Source of the DNA: Agrococcus baldri
GTDB taxonomy: Bacteria > Actinomycetota > Actinomycetes > Actinomycetales > Microbacteriaceae
Assembly: GCA_900114805.1 (NCBI GenBank)
Contig: FOZN01000004.1
Coordinates: 434,001-498,000, forward strand
DNA length: 64,000 nucleotides
Direction of reading: 5' to 3'
Position 1 is the first letter of the stretch. Each line of letters starts with the position of its first letter. Below are positions 10,499-20,524 of this stretch, piece after piece. Both the position numbers and the translations under genes were made by a program. Under the pieces are notes generated by a model. It had not been told where the DNA came from, made no database searches, and saw only the letters and a program-made list of their open reading frames with translations.

Positions 10499-12406
10499 CT
10501 ACCGGACGCGCACGGTGCGCAGCGCGCTCCAGGTGGAGCCCGCCGCGTTGCTGAAGGCGACTGCGTAGCTGCGCTGGCCCGGCGGTCGCGTGAGCGTGAC
10601 GCTGACCGACTGTGCCTCCGGCGTGTTCGCGACGAGCGGCATCGGCGCGCCGATGGGCACGCCGTTCTCGGTGAACTGGGCGCTCGTCGCGTTGGTGCCC
10701 CACCACAGGTCGGCCGTGAGCGTGAAGGTGCCATTCCTGGGCGTCGTCGCCGAGAGCGCCGGACGGGCGGGGTTGGCGTCGGTGACGCGCACGGTGAGCG
10801 GATGCGTCGTGGTGGTGCCGGTGGAGTTGCTGAGCTCGGCGGTGTACACGCGATTGCCGTTGCTGAGTCCGGTGATCGGGAACTCGGCGTGCTGCGCCCG
10901 GGGAGTGCCGCGCACGAGCTGCTGCTCGGCGATGGCGACGCCGTCCTCCAGCAGGCGCACGGAACTGGCGTTCTCGCCCCACCAGAGGTCGACCGACACC
11001 GTGTAGTCGCCGTCCCGCAGACCCGTGTCGTGGCCGTTGTCGCTGCTGAGCACCGCGCGCGCAGGCGCATGTGTCGAGCCGTCGTGCAGCGGGATGCCGA
11101 GCACGAACGCCGAGAAGGAGTCCGTCTCGCCGCACACCCGACCCGGGATCCTCGACGTCGTGATGTCCTGCCAGGTGTAGCCGCCGCTGCCTGCGGGCGT
11201 GTGGTGGTAGAGGCGCGGCGGGTCTCCCGGGAGCGCCGTCTCGTCGTACACGATGCAGACCTCGACCACACCGTCGATCTCGGAGGTCGTCGACAGGTGG
11301 TAGTAGAGCGGCGGGTTCGACGCGAGCGTGAAGCCTGACGGATCTGGGCCGGTCGCCGTGACCGCGGCGGTCGTCGTGCCCGCACCGGCGCCCACCGGGA
11401 AGGTGAAGGTGACCGCCGTCGACGTGAGCGGGATCGTGAACGGCGTGCCGTCGCTCGGTGTCTCCTCGTCGCTCGTGGCATCGGGCTCGGTGATGGTGAA
11501 GTCGCGCCGGCTGCCGGCTGGCCAGTACCGCTCGCCCGGCACGCCGGCGGCGAGCTGGTAGCGCCCGAGCGCGGTGCCGGCAGGGATCGTGATGTCGGCC
11601 CGGAGCGTGCCGTCCGAGGCCACCGTCGCGGTGCCGACCTGCACAGCACCCGCGGGCAGCGTGCCGCCGAGCAGGAGCAGGAAGAACCCGTCCATGCCCG
11701 GCGCGAGCCAGAGCTCGAGCTGCTCGCCTGCGACGAGGCCATCGCCCGCGACCGTCGCGGCGACCCCCGGGAAGAGGTCGGCGCTCGCTCCGGTGCTCGT
11801 CACTTCGAGGGCCCGCCCGACCTCCGGAATGCCCTGCTCTGTCGCGATGTCCAGATGCACGGGCACGAACCGTCCCGGGTCGGTGGTGGTCGTGAGCAGG
11901 CTCAGGCTGGGCCCGCTCTCCGGCGGCCCGGAGAGCTCGAAGATCTGGAACGTGCGGCCCGACCAGCTCGGGACACCCTCCTCGATCAGCAGCGAGGACT
12001 GCAGCGGCGCGCCCGGCGCGAGCTCCACCGAGAAGACGTCTGTGAGCTCGGCGGACTCGTCGCCGGCCAAGCCCCACGACTCGGCCTCCCACAGGGGCTC
12101 CACGATGCCCTGCTGCGCGATGTCCATGCCGAATCCGATCCAGCGAGTCCGGTCGGAGGCGTTCACGCCGACCGGGCGCAGGTATGGAACCGGGTCGACA
12201 CCGGAGGGGTGGAGGCCCCACGGGTTCATCGGCACTGCCGCGGTCTCGAAGGCAATCTGGAGGCCGTCGACATCGACGGCGGTGCCGGGGACCGTCGTCC
12301 AGGACGGCGGCGGATCCTCGGCGGCGGCAGGTGCGACAGCCACGGTCGCGACGAGGAGCGCCGAGACGAGCCCGGCGAGCAGAGAGCGGGACGCGGTGGT
12401 GCGCAC
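10499..12406 (-). CDS. Secreted protein with two C-terminal WWG Ig-like repeats
   Basis: 635 residues from a GTG start with AGGAGG five bases upstream. The signal peptide runs from the start to about A29 (RSLLAGLVSALLVATVAVA core, AAA-ED cleavage). The middle carries beta-rich segments, including one with two Cys (VEVCIVYDE and RVCGETDSFSAF) common in actinobacterial surface proteins. Two repeats at about 451-549 and 550-635 share DLWWGxNAxS...ExGVxI, a module otherwise seen appended to secreted glycoside hydrolases. No catalytic domain and no sortase or anchor motif are visible, so it is likely released or loosely wall-bound. Function unknown; polysaccharide binding is an inference. Confidence 0.8.
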   Translation of the reverse strand: MRTTASRSLLAGLVSALLVATVAVAPAAAEDPPPSWTTVPGTAVDVDGLQIAFETAAVPMNPWGLHPSGVDPVPYLRPVGVNASDRTRWIGFGMDIAQQGIVEPLWEAESWGLAGDESAELTDVFSVELAPGAPLQSSLLIEEGVPSWSGRTFQIFELSGPPESGPSLSLLTTTTDPGRFVPVHLDIATEQGIPEVGRALEVTSTGASADLFPGVAATVAGDGLVAGEQLELWLAPGMDGFFLLLLGGTLPAGAVQVGTATVASDGTLRADITIPAGTALGRYQLAAGVPGERYWPAGSRRDFTITEPDATSDEETPSDGTPFTIPLTSTAVTFTFPVGAGAGTTTAAVTATGPDPSGFTLASNPPLYYHLSTTSEIDGVVEVCIVYDETALPGDPPRLYHHTPAGSGGYTWQDITTSRIPGRVCGETDSFSAFVLGIPLHDGSTHAPARAVLSSDNGHDTGLRDGDYTVSVDLWWGENASSVRLLEDGVAIAEQQLVRGTPRAQHAEFPITGLSNGNRVYTAELSNSTGTTTTHPLTVRVTDANPARPALSATTPRNGTFTLTADLWWGTNATSAQFTENGVPIGAPMPLVANTPEAQSVSVTLTRPPGQRSYAVAFSNAAGSTWSALRTVRVR

Positions 12407-12478
12407 GGGATCCTCCTGAGTGCCGGAGCTCGCCGTGACCCGAGTCGAACCGGCTGCGAGATCGCCGTCGGTGGGGCA

Positions 12479-12507
12479 AGCATCTTCCTGCCGTGCAGCG
12501 CTGTCAA
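12479..12507 (-). promoter_or_regulatory. Promoter of the secreted protein gene
   Basis: TTGACA (12502-12507), 17-bp spacer, GATGCT (12479-12484), reading toward the secreted-protein gene with a leader of about 65 bases. The -35 box is perfect. Confidence 0.6.
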
Positions 12508-12591
12508 GAGCGCCATAGGACGGGCGCACCGGCGCTCGTACGCTCGCTCAGGACGCGCCTTCTGACTGTCGTCATGCGCGCCCCGCCGAGC

Positions 12592-13689
12592 TCAGGCGAA
12601 GGCGCCGAAGCGGCGCAGCGGCACCCGCAGCTCCTCGGGCGTCAGCGACCCGTGCTGGCCGATCATGCCGCGGGCCTTGTCGAGCTCGTCGACGTAGATC
12701 GCCCGCCGTCCGCGCGCCGCGACGAGCACGTCGCCCACGCGCGGCGCGACCTCTGGGTGCAGCGCCCCCAACCAGCCGGCGTCGACCACCTGCTGCCTCG
12801 TGGCGACCCACGCCGCATCGCCGAGCCATGCCCGCCAGTGGTGCGCCAGCGCATCCGCCGTCGTGCCCTCGGCCTGCGCCTCGGCCGACAGGTGCAGCTG
12901 CAGGCACCGCGGCTCCCCCGCCACGTGCGCAACGGCCTCGAGCAGCTGCGGCGGCACGATGAGGTGGGCGGATGCGTCGACGTCGACCATGCCGTGATCG
13001 GCGGTGACGATGAGACCCGCCTGGCGCGGCAGCGCATCGGCGAGCGCGCGGACGTGGCCGTCGAGTTGCTCGAGGGCGTCGATCCAGCGGTCGCTCTGCC
13101 AGCCGTGCTCATGGCCGGCGCGGTCGAGCTCGGGCACGTAGAGGTAGACGAGCGCGCGCTCGCGGACGGCGTCAGCGGCGATGGCGAAGCGGTCGGCCAC
13201 CGAGCGCCCCCCGCGGAACTCGCCCCCACGCAGCACCGCCCGCGTGAACCCGCTGTCGGCGTGCTTCTGCTCGCCGATGACGATCGAGGGGGTCTGCTCG
13301 AGCAGCGTCGGGAGGCGCTGCCAGACATCCGGGTCCATCGGGCCGCCCCAGTCGCGCAGCTGGTTGCGCACACCCACCCCGGGCACGAGCGCGTCGTAGC
13401 CGACAATGCCGTGCTCGCCGGCCAGCGCGCCGGTCGTGAGGCTCGCCAGCGCCACCGCGGTGGTGGAGGGGAAGCCGGCATCGAGCGATCCGCCGGGCGC
13501 CGTCGCAAGGGTGCGCGCGTGCCCCGCGCGCTGACCGAGCTGGGCGGCGCCGAGGCCGTCGACGAGCAGTACGGCCGCGCTCTGCACGGCAGGCAGCGAG
13601 AGGGCGTTGGGCTCGCCGCGCATCGCCAGCGACGAGCTGCGCAGAACGTCGGCAAGGCTCCGGGATCCGGGCGCCCTGGTCGGTAGCAT
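12592..13689 (-). CDS. Alkaline-phosphatase-superfamily (type I phosphodiesterase/nucleotide pyrophosphatase) enzyme
   Basis: 365 residues. Two-metal hydrolase fold: LLVDGLG (D44) and FPSTTA with a Thr nucleophile at about 76, then ADHGMVDV and [10 protein letters not shown] supplying later metal ligands (Asp/His). No signal peptide is evident, so it is cytoplasmic. The substrate is unknown; the family includes phosphodiesterases and pyrophosphatases. The start at 13689 keeps the family N-terminus (SLADVL...), and a TAGGCT box six bases before it fits leaderless initiation. A Met at 13623 is a less likely start. The gene is divergent from parC with only 11 bases between start codons. Confidence 0.85.
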   Translation of the reverse strand: MLPTRAPGSRSLADVLRSSSLAMRGEPNALSLPAVQSAAVLLVDGLGAAQLGQRAGHARTLATAPGGSLDAGFPSTTAVALASLTTGALAGEHGIVGYDALVPGVGVRNQLRDWGGPMDPDVWQRLPTLLEQTPSIVIGEQKHADSGFTRAVLRGGEFRGGRSVADRFAIAADAVRERALVYLYVPELDRAGHEHGWQSDRWIDALEQLDGHVRALADALPRQAGLIVTADHGMVDVDASAHLIVPPQLLEAVAHVAGEPRCLQLHLSAEAQAEGTTADALAHHWRAWLGDAAWVATRQQVVDAGWLGALHPEVAPRVGDVLVAARGRRAIYVDELDKARGMIGQHGSLTPEELRVPLRRFGAFA

Positions 13690-13701
13690 TCCTTCAGCCT
13701 A
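13684..13701. promoter_or_regulatory. Interlocked divergent promoters for parC and the phosphodiesterase
   Basis: Minus strand: TAGGCT (13696-13701), six bases, ATG at 13689. Plus strand: TAGCAT (13684-13689), 11 bases, ATG at 13701. Each -10 box overlaps the start codon of the opposite gene. Confidence 0.5.
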
Positions 13702-16151
13702 TGACTGCCACACCTGCCCCTCCCGCATCCGGGAACGCCGAGTCCGCCGAGCGCATCGACGACATCGACGTCGCTGCCGAGATGCAGGACTCGTTCCTCG
13801 AGTACGCGTACTCCGTCATCTACGCACGCGCCCTGCCGGACGCCCGCGACGGCCTCAAGCCCGTGCAGCGGCGCATCCTCTTCCAGATGTCCGAGATGGG
13901 ACTGCGCCCCGAGAAGGGCCATGTGAAGAGCGCCCGCGTCGTCGGCGACGTGATGGGCAAGCTGCACCCGCACGGCGACACCGCGATCTACGACGCGCTC
14001 GTGCGCCTGGCGCAGCCGTTCAGCCTGCGGCTGCCGCTCATCGACGGGCACGGCAACTTCGGCTCGCTCGACGATGGCCCCGCCGCAGCCCGCTACACCG
14101 AGGCGCGCCTGGCCGCAGCCGGCCTCTCCCTCACGGAGGGCCTCGACGAGGACGTCGTCGACTTCGTGCCCAACTACGACAACTCCTACCAGCAGCCCGA
14201 CGTGCTGCCGGCCTCCTACCCGAACCTGCTCGTCAACGGCGCGAGCGGCATCGCCGTGGGCATGGCGACGAACATGGCGCCCCACAACCTCATCGAGGTG
14301 ATCCAGGCGGCCAAGCACCTGCTCGCGCACCCCGACGCATCCGTCACCGACCTCATGCGGCACGTGCCCGGCCCCGATCTGCCAGGCGGCGGCGTCATCG
14401 TCGGTCTCGACGGCATCAAGGATGCCTACGAGACGGGCCGCGGCTCGTTCAAGACCCGCGCGCGCACCTCGATCGAGCGGCAGGGCCGCAAGACGCAGAT
14501 CATCGTCACCGAGCTGCCCTACCAGGTGGGCCCGGAGCGACTGATCGAGAAGATCAAGGACGGCGTGCAGTCGAAGAAGCTGCAGGGGCTCTCCGACGTG
14601 CAGGACTTCACCGACCGCAAGCACGGCCTCCGGCTCGTGATCGGCATCAAGACCGGCTTCGACCCCGAGGCGGTGCTGCAGCAGCTCTACCGCTTCACGC
14701 CGCTCGAGGACGGCTTCTCGATCAACAACGTGGCGCTCGTCGAGGGCAAGCCCGAGACACTCGGCCTGGGGCAGCTGCTGCGGGTCTACCTCGACCACCG
14801 CGTCTCGGTGGTGCGCCGGCGCAGCGAGTTCCGGCTGGCGAAGAAGCGCTACCGGCTGCACCTGGTCGAGGGGCTGCTGATCGCCATCCTCGACATCGAC
14901 GAGGTCATCCAGGTCATCCGCTCCTCGGACGACTCCGAGCAGGCGCGCGGGCGGCTGCAGGGCATCTTCGACCTCTCCGAGGCGCAGGCCGAGTACATCC
15001 TCGAGCTGCGGCTGCGGCGGCTGACGAAGTTCAGCCGCATCGAGCTCGAGGCCGAGCGCGACGAGCTGAAGGCGCAGATCGCGGAGCTCGAGCGCATCCT
15101 AGGCTCCGAGGCGGCGCTGCACACGGTGGTCGCCGACGAGCTGGACGAGGTCGCCGAGCGCTTCGGCACGCCGCGCCGCACGCTGCTCACCAACGGCAAC
15201 GGCCAGCCCACCACCGGGCGCGCCTCGGCCGCCAAGCTCGCCGCCAGCCTCGAGATCGCGGATGCGCCCACGCGCGTGCTGCTGTCGGCGACCGGCCGCG
15301 TCGTGCGCGTCGACGGCGACGAGCCCATCCCCGTGCCTTCACGGCGCAGCCGCCACGACGCCATCCGCTCGGTCGTCGGCACCACCACCCGCGGCACCTT
15401 CGGCATCGTCACCTCGAGCGGGGCCGTGCTGCGCCTGACGCCGGCCGACCTGCCCAGCGTGCCTCCCGCATCCGTCGGCTTGACGGCCGGCATCAAGGTG
15501 CGCGAGCTCGGCGCGTTCGAGCGCGGCGAAGAGCCGGTCGCGCTCATCGATCTCGCGAGCGAGACCCCGTGGCTCGTGGCCACCGCGAAGGGCAGCGTGA
15601 AGCGCGTCAAGCCCACCGAGCTGCGCGACCGCGACCGCGAGAGCCTCATCTCACTCAAGGACGGCGACCGGGTGGTCGGCATCGCGCCCGCTCCGGACGA
15701 GGACTGGATCGTGCTGGTCACCAGCGATGCGCAACTGCTGCGCTTCCCGGCCGCGCAGGTGAACCCGCAGGGTGCGGGCGCCGCCGGCATGAAGGGCATC
15801 GGGCTCAAGGCGGATGCGTCGGTGACGTTCGCGGGCGTCGTGGACGAGGGCGCGCAGGTCGTCACCGTCACCGCTGCCGCCGAGACGCTTGCCGGGCTCG
15901 ACGAGCCGCGGGTCAAGGTCTCCGACCTCGCGGAGTTCCCGCCCAAGGGCCGCGGCACCGGCGGCGTGCAGGCGCACCGGCTGCTGAAGGGCGAGGTCGG
16001 GCTCTCGCTCGCCTGGGTGGGGCCCTCGCCGATAGCGGTCGGCGCCGATGGCTCGCAGCGCCAGCTGCCGCCCGGCGGAGCGGCGCGCGCCGGCTCCGGG
16101 GTGTCCATCGACGGTGCGATCGGCGCGGTCGGGTCGCAGCTGGGCGCCTAG
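13701..16151 (+). CDS. parC: DNA topoisomerase IV subunit A (ParC, GyrA-like)
   Basis: 816 residues. Breaks and rejoins DNA to decatenate daughter chromosomes, with ParE. The conserved breakage-reunion start is [35 protein letters not shown] (about 26-60, in two blocks), the catalytic Tyr lies in AARYTEAR (about residue 131), and beta-pinwheel repeats fill the C-terminal third. Pairing with ParE nearby (convergent, after a 149-base gap) rather than with dnaA/recF supports topoisomerase IV over gyrase, though the two are hard to separate by sequence in actinobacteria. No Shine-Dalgarno is visible; a -10 box ends 11 bases before the ATG. Confidence 0.93.
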   Translation: MTATPAPPASGNAESAERIDDIDVAAEMQDSFLEYAYSVIYARALPDARDGLKPVQRRILFQMSEMGLRPEKGHVKSARVVGDVMGKLHPHGDTAIYDALVRLAQPFSLRLPLIDGHGNFGSLDDGPAAARYTEARLAAAGLSLTEGLDEDVVDFVPNYDNSYQQPDVLPASYPNLLVNGASGIAVGMATNMAPHNLIEVIQAAKHLLAHPDASVTDLMRHVPGPDLPGGGVIVGLDGIKDAYETGRGSFKTRARTSIERQGRKTQIIVTELPYQVGPERLIEKIKDGVQSKKLQGLSDVQDFTDRKHGLRLVIGIKTGFDPEAVLQQLYRFTPLEDGFSINNVALVEGKPETLGLGQLLRVYLDHRVSVVRRRSEFRLAKKRYRLHLVEGLLIAILDIDEVIQVIRSSDDSEQARGRLQGIFDLSEAQAEYILELRLRRLTKFSRIELEAERDELKAQIAELERILGSEAALHTVVADELDEVAERFGTPRRTLLTNGNGQPTTGRASAAKLAASLEIADAPTRVLLSATGRVVRVDGDEPIPVPSRRSRHDAIRSVVGTTTRGTFGIVTSSGAVLRLTPADLPSVPPASVGLTAGIKVRELGAFERGEEPVALIDLASETPWLVATAKGSVKRVKPTELRDRDRESLISLKDGDRVVGIAPAPDEDWIVLVTSDAQLLRFPAAQVNPQGAGAAGMKGIGLKADASVTFAGVVDEGAQVVTVTAAAETLAGLDEPRVKVSDLAEFPPKGRGTGGVQAHRLLKGEVGLSLAWVGPSPIAVGADGSQRQLPPGGAARAGSGVSIDGAIGAVGSQLGA

Positions 16152-16177
16152 CCGGACTGGGCACCCGCCGTCGTGGC

Positions 16178-16247
16178 GCGACCGGTGGAGCTGCTTCCGA
16201 CAGGGCTCGTTGCGCCAGCACCGGTCAGACGGAACTCCACCGGTCGC
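16178..16247. terminator. Long imperfect hairpin between convergent parC and parE
   Basis: GCGACCGGTGGAG (16178-16190) is exactly complementary to CTCCACCGGTCGC (16235-16247). After a 4-base bulge TTCCG (16195-16199) pairs with CGGAA (16230-16234). The hexamer ACCGGT occurs three times. No U-tract on either side. Confidence 0.6.
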
Positions 16248-16300
16248 TGCACACGGGCCGGCGGGCGGACTCGATCGGCGCGCGGCGGGCGGGCTGCCGC

Positions 16301-18394
16301 TCAGGCGTCGATGCGCTCGCGGTCGACCTGGTTGGTGACGATCAGCTCGCGGCGCGGGGCGACGTCGTTGCCCATCAGCAGCTCGAAGATCTCGGTCGCC
16401 TTCTCGGCGTCGCTGATCGTGACGCGCCGCAGCGTGCGCCGCGAGCGGTCCATGGTCGTCTCGGCCAGCTGGTCGGCATCCATCTCGCCCAGGCCCTTGT
16501 AGCGCTGCGGCGGCTCGTGCCAGGACTTGCCGGCCTTCTTCAGCTTCGCCAGCACGCGGTGCAGCTCGGCGTCGGAGTAGGTGTAGATCGCCTCGTCGGG
16601 CTTGCCGCGGTGCTTGACGAGCACGCGATGCAGCGGAGGCACGGCCGCGAACACGCGCCCCTCCTCGATCAGGGGGCGCATGTAGCGGTGGATGAGGGTG
16701 AGCAGCAGGGTGCGGATGTGCGCGCCGTCGACGTCGGCGTCGGAGAGCATGATCACCTTGCCGTAGCGCGCGGCGGAGAGGTCGAACGAGCGCCCGGAGC
16801 CGGCACCGATCGACTGGATGATCGCCGCGCACTCGGCGTTGCCGAGCATGTCGCCGACCGAGGCCTTCTGCACGTTCAGGATCTTGCCGCGGATGGGCAG
16901 GATGGCCTGGAACTCGCTGTCGCGCGCGGGCTTGGCGGTGCCGAGGGCGCTGTCGCCCTCGACGATGAACAGCTCGGTCTGGGCGACGTCGTTCGATCGG
17001 CAGTCGACGAGCTTCACGGGCAGCGATGACGACTCGAGTGCGCTCTTGCGGCGCGCGGTCTCCTTGAGCGAGCGCGCGGACAGGCGCGCCTTCATCTCGC
17101 TCACGACCTTCTCGAGCAGCTGCCCGGCCTGGGCCTTCTCGTCGCGCTTGGACGACTTCAGGATGGCGCCCAGCTCGCGCTGCACCACCTGGGCGACGAT
17201 CTGGCGCACGGCGGGCGTGCCGAGCACCTCCTTCGTCTGGCCCTCGAACTGCGGCTCCGGCAGGCGCACGGTGACGACGGCGGTCAGGCCCGCGAGGGCG
17301 TCGTCCTTCTCGACCTTGTCGTTGCCGGCCTTCAGCTTGCGCGCGTTCGCGGCCACCTGGTCGCGGATGAGCTTCAGCAGCGACTGCTCGAAGCCGGCCA
17401 GGTGCGAGCCGCCCTTGGGCGTGGCGATGATGTTGACGAAGGTCTGCACGACGGTGTCGTAGCCGGTGCCCCAGCGCAGCGCGATGTCGACCTCGCACGT
17501 GCGGTCGACCTCGCGGGTGACCATGTGGCCGGTCTCCTCGTCGAGGACGGGGATGGTCTCCTGGAAGTCGCCCTCGCCGGTCAGCCGCCAGGTCGCGGTG
17601 AGCGCAGGATCCGGCGCCAGGTACTCGGCGAACTCGGCGATGCCGCCGTCGTACTTGAACTGGTGCACGGCGCGCTCGTCGCCGCGCTCGTCGATGATCT
17701 GGATGCCGAGACCCGGCACCAGGAAGGCCGTCTGGCGGGCACGGCGGGCGAGCTCGTCGGCGAGGAACTCCGCGCCCTTGGTGAACACCTGCGGGTCGGC
17801 CCAGTAGCGCACGCGGGTGCCGGTCACGCCCTTCTTGACCTTGCCCACCTTGCGCAACCTGGACGCATCCGTGAACGGCACGAAGGTCGCATCCGGCGAC
17901 GGCTCCCCCTGGTCGAGGAACTCGCCGGGCTCGCCGCGGTGGAACGACATCGCCCAGGTCGCGCCGTCGCGGTCGACCTCGACATCGAGGCGCGCCGAGA
18001 GCGCGTTCACGACCGAGGCGCCGACGCCGTGCAGGCCGCCGGAGGACTTGTAGGCGCCGCCGCCGAACTTGCCGCCGGCGTGCAGCTTCGTGAAGATCAC
18101 CTCGACGCCGGTCAAGCCAGTGCGGGGCTCGACGTCGATGGGCAGGCCGCGGGCGCGGTCGGCGACCTCGACGGAGCCGTCGGCATGCAGCACCACCGAG
18201 ATCTCGGAGCCGAAGCCGCCGAGCGCCTCGTCGACCGAGTTGTCGATGATCTCCCACAGGCAGTGCATGAGCCCGCGCGAGTCGGTCGAGCCGATGTACA
18301 TGCCGGGCCGCTTGCGCACCGCCTCGAGGCCCTCGAGGACGGTCAGGTGCCGTGCCGAGTAGTCGGATGCCGCGCTTGCCAACCGATCCTCCAT
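16301..18394 (-). CDS. parE: DNA topoisomerase IV subunit B (ParE, GyrB-like)
   Basis: 697 residues. ATPase partner of ParC. The GHKL ATPase motifs are present: EIIDNSVDEALGG (about 47-59, catalytic Glu and Asn), then GRGLP-type loop here as ARGLPID, and GGKFGGGAYKSSGGLHGVG (about 104-122). The TOPRIM domain shows LFIVEGDSALGTA (about 445-457) and MLSDADVDGAHIRT. The C-terminal QRYKGLGEMDADQL motif is intact. The loop that normally reads DNGRGIP reads DRARGLP here, so the Gly after Asp-Asn is altered. Start at MEDRLA follows a weak ACAGG ribosome site; an upstream open extension has no family similarity. Confidence 0.94.
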   Translation of the reverse strand: MEDRLASAASDYSARHLTVLEGLEAVRKRPGMYIGSTDSRGLMHCLWEIIDNSVDEALGGFGSEISVVLHADGSVEVADRARGLPIDVEPRTGLTGVEVIFTKLHAGGKFGGGAYKSSGGLHGVGASVVNALSARLDVEVDRDGATWAMSFHRGEPGEFLDQGEPSPDATFVPFTDASRLRKVGKVKKGVTGTRVRYWADPQVFTKGAEFLADELARRARQTAFLVPGLGIQIIDERGDERAVHQFKYDGGIAEFAEYLAPDPALTATWRLTGEGDFQETIPVLDEETGHMVTREVDRTCEVDIALRWGTGYDTVVQTFVNIIATPKGGSHLAGFEQSLLKLIRDQVAANARKLKAGNDKVEKDDALAGLTAVVTVRLPEPQFEGQTKEVLGTPAVRQIVAQVVQRELGAILKSSKRDEKAQAGQLLEKVVSEMKARLSARSLKETARRKSALESSSLPVKLVDCRSNDVAQTELFIVEGDSALGTAKPARDSEFQAILPIRGKILNVQKASVGDMLGNAECAAIIQSIGAGSGRSFDLSAARYGKVIMLSDADVDGAHIRTLLLTLIHRYMRPLIEEGRVFAAVPPLHRVLVKHRGKPDEAIYTYSDAELHRVLAKLKKAGKSWHEPPQRYKGLGEMDADQLAETTMDRSRRTLRRVTISDAEKATEIFELLMGNDVAPRRELIVTNQVDRERIDA

Positions 18395-18623
18395 CCTGTC
18401 TTGCCGGTCACGCCCGATGGCCGTGACGCGCCCGGGATGCACGGGCGGGAAGCACCGTGCCGCTGCGAGCGCGCCTGCCAGCCTACGGCCGCCGCATCCC
18501 GTGCTGGCGCAGGCCACGCGGCGCGCTGCAGGGTTGCGCCGCTGGCGAACCACCCCCGGATCGGCGGCGAACTGCCGGGTGGGCATGCGACCATGGTGCG
18601 AAGGACGAAGCAAGGAGGGCACC

Positions 18624-18845
18624 GTGAACGACACCCAGACCACGACGCTCGAGGTCGACGACGCCAGCGCGCCGCTGAACGGGCTCGACCGCTGCGACAG
18701 CTGCGGCGCCCAGGCGTACATCCGAGCGACCATGGACAGCGGCACGCTGCTCTTCTGCGCACACCACGCCGCGAAGCACCGTGAGGCCCTCCAGCCGCTC
18801 GCGAAGGTGTGGCACGACGAGTCGGAGAAGCTCAACGAGCGCTGA
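18624..18845 (+). CDS. Small DUF7455-like protein with Cys/His cluster
   Basis: 73 residues from a GTG start with AGGAGG upstream. The core RCDSCGAQAYIRATMDSGTLLFCAHH contains a CxxC pair and a later CxHH, suggesting a zinc-binding knuckle. The hydrophobic/aromatic pattern and the position between parE and sigA match a small actinobacterial family (DUF7455), function unknown. It is divergent from parE and followed by a strong terminator. Confidence 0.82.
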   Translation: MNDTQTTTLEVDDASAPLNGLDRCDSCGAQAYIRATMDSGTLLFCAHHAAKHREALQPLAKVWHDESEKLNER

Positions 18846-18861
18846 CCCGAGCACGACCAGC

Positions 18862-18893
18862 AAGCGGCCCGCCCCTCGATGGGCGGGCCGCTT
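18862..18893 (+). terminator. Terminator after the DUF7455-like gene
   Basis: A 13-bp perfect stem (core GCGGCCCGCCC, 18864-18874, with GGGCGGGCCGC, 18881-18891) and loop CTCGAT. Confidence 0.85.
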
Positions 18894-18918
18894 CGTCGTG
18901 TCGGCGCCGCACATGCAG

Positions 18919-18946
18919 CGAGGCCGCCCCGATCGGGACGGCCTCG
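18919..18946 (-). terminator. Terminator of sigA
   Basis: CGAGGCCG (18919-18926) pairs with CGGCCTCG (18939-18946). The inner CCCGATCGGG extends the stem after one mismatch. It begins 26 bases after the sigA stop. Confidence 0.75.
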
Positions 18947-18971
18947 CGCGGCGTTCAGTGACGCGTGCGGA

Positions 18972-20498
18972 TCACTCCAGGTAGTCGCGCAGCTGCTGCG
19001 AGCGCGAGGGGTGGCGCAGCTTCGCCATCGTCTTCGACTCGATCTGGCGGATGCGCTCGCGCGTGACCCCGAAGGTGTCGCCGATCTGGTCGAGGGTCTT
19101 CGGCATGCCGTCGCCGAGGCCGAAGCGCATGCGGATCACGCCCGCCTCGCGCTCGGAGAGCGAGTCGAGCAGCGACTCGAGCTGACGCTGCAGCATCGTG
19201 AAGCCGACCGCGTCGGCGGGCACGACCGCCTCGGTGTCCTCGATCAGGTCGCCGAACTCGCTGTCGCCGTCCTCGCCGAGCGGGGTGTGCAGCGAGATGG
19301 GCTCGCGGCCGTACTTCTGCACCTCGATGACCTTCTCGGGGGTCATGTCGAGCTCGCGCGCCAGCTCCTCGGGACTCGGCTCGCGGCCGAGGTCCTGCAG
19401 CATCTGGCGCTGCACGCGGGCGAGCTTGTTGATGACCTCGACCATGTGCACGGGGATGCGGATCGTGCGCGCCTGGTCGGCCATGGCGCGGGTGATCGCC
19501 TGACGGATCCACCAGGTGGCGTAGGTCGAGAACTTGAAGCCCTTGGTGTAGTCGAACTTCTCGACCGCACGGATCAGGCCCAGGTTGCCCTCCTGGATGA
19601 GATCCAGGAACTGCATGCCGCGGCCGGTGTAGCGCTTCGCGAGCGAGACGACCAGGCGCAGGTTGGCGCCCAGCAGGTGGCTCTTGGCGCGCTGCCCGTC
19701 GCGGGCGATGCGGGTGAGGTCGCGCTTGAGCTGCCACTCGAGCTCGTCGCCCTCCACCGAGAGCTTCTCCTCGGCGAACAGGCCGGCCTCGATGCGCATG
19801 GCGAGGTCGACCTCCTGCTCGGCGTTCAGCAGCGCGACCTTGCCGATCTGCTTGAGGTAGTCCTTGACCGGGTCGGCCGTGGCGCCGGTGATCTGCGTCG
19901 GAGCGGGCTCGTCGTCGTCGCCCGAGAGGCGCAGCGCGCCGGTCGGGAGCTTCTCGACGTGGACCTTCTCCTCGTCCTCCTCGGGCTCTGCCTCGCCGGT
20001 GGGCTCGACGGTCTCAGGCTCCTCCACCGCGGCGGCCTTTCGGCGCGTGGTCGGGCGCTTCGCAGCGGCCTTCTTGGCGGCCGGCGCCTTCGCGGCCTCG
20101 GCCGCAGCCTTCGCGGCTGCGCTCGTGCCGGCCGGCGCTGCCTTCGCAGCGGCGGTCTTCTTGGCAGCGGTGGTCTTGGCGGCTGCCGTCGTCTTCGCTG
20201 CCGCCGTCTTCGCGGCGGCGGTCTTCGCTGCCGTCGCCTTCGCGGCCGTCGTCTTGGCGGCGGTGGTCTTCGCGGCGGCCGTCTTCGCAGGCGCCTTCGC
20301 CGCGGTGGCCTTCGCTGCAGGCGTCGCCTTGGTCGCGGCCGCCTTCGTCGTCGCGGCAGCGGACTTCGTCGCCGCCGGCTTCTTCACAGGCGCCTTCTTC
20401 GCAGGCGCCTTCTCGGCCGACGTCGCCGCGGGCTCAGCCTCGGCGGCGGCCTTGGCGGTGCTGCGACTCGACGTCGTGGTGGTTCCCTTGGCTGGCAT
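18972..20498 (-). CDS. sigA: Primary RNA polymerase sigma factor SigA/HrdB (RpoD family)
   Basis: 508 residues; directs housekeeping transcription. The conserved core starts at about residue 205: region 1.2 ([11 protein letters not shown]), region 2 with [20 protein letters not shown] and [13 protein letters not shown] (-10 recognition), region 3, and region 4.2 helix-turn-helix ([20 protein letters not shown]) near the C-terminus. The first 140 residues are an unusual Lys/Ala/Thr tract ([13 protein letters not shown]-type repeats), followed by an acidic stretch (about 160-180). Such a tail is known in actinobacterial primary sigmas, but this one is long. A -10 box TATACT lies at 20613-20618 and the leader can form competing helices. 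Confidence 0.97.
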   Translation of the reverse strand: MPAKGTTTTSSRSTAKAAAEAEPAATSAEKAPAKKAPVKKPAATKSAAATTKAAATKATPAAKATAAKAPAKTAAAKTTAAKTTAAKATAAKTAAAKTAAAKTTAAAKTTAAKKTAAAKAAPAGTSAAAKAAAEAAKAPAAKKAAAKRPTTRRKAAAVEEPETVEPTGEAEPEEDEEKVHVEKLPTGALRLSGDDDEPAPTQITGATADPVKDYLKQIGKVALLNAEQEVDLAMRIEAGLFAEEKLSVEGDELEWQLKRDLTRIARDGQRAKSHLLGANLRLVVSLAKRYTGRGMQFLDLIQEGNLGLIRAVEKFDYTKGFKFSTYATWWIRQAITRAMADQARTIRIPVHMVEVINKLARVQRQMLQDLGREPSPEELARELDMTPEKVIEVQKYGREPISLHTPLGEDGDSEFGDLIEDTEAVVPADAVGFTMLQRQLESLLDSLSEREAGVIRMRFGLGDGMPKTLDQIGDTFGVTRERIRQIESKTMAKLRHPSRSQQLRDYLE

Positions 20499-20524
20499 GC
20501 GTCCTCCGGTCGGTCTCGGGCGCC

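Noticed and set aside
13607-17029. 1140-codon open frame on the plus strand across parC and into parE
   Set aside because: Out-of-frame read of parC, then antisense to parE. Arg/Ala-rich low-complexity product typical of GC-rich shadow frames.
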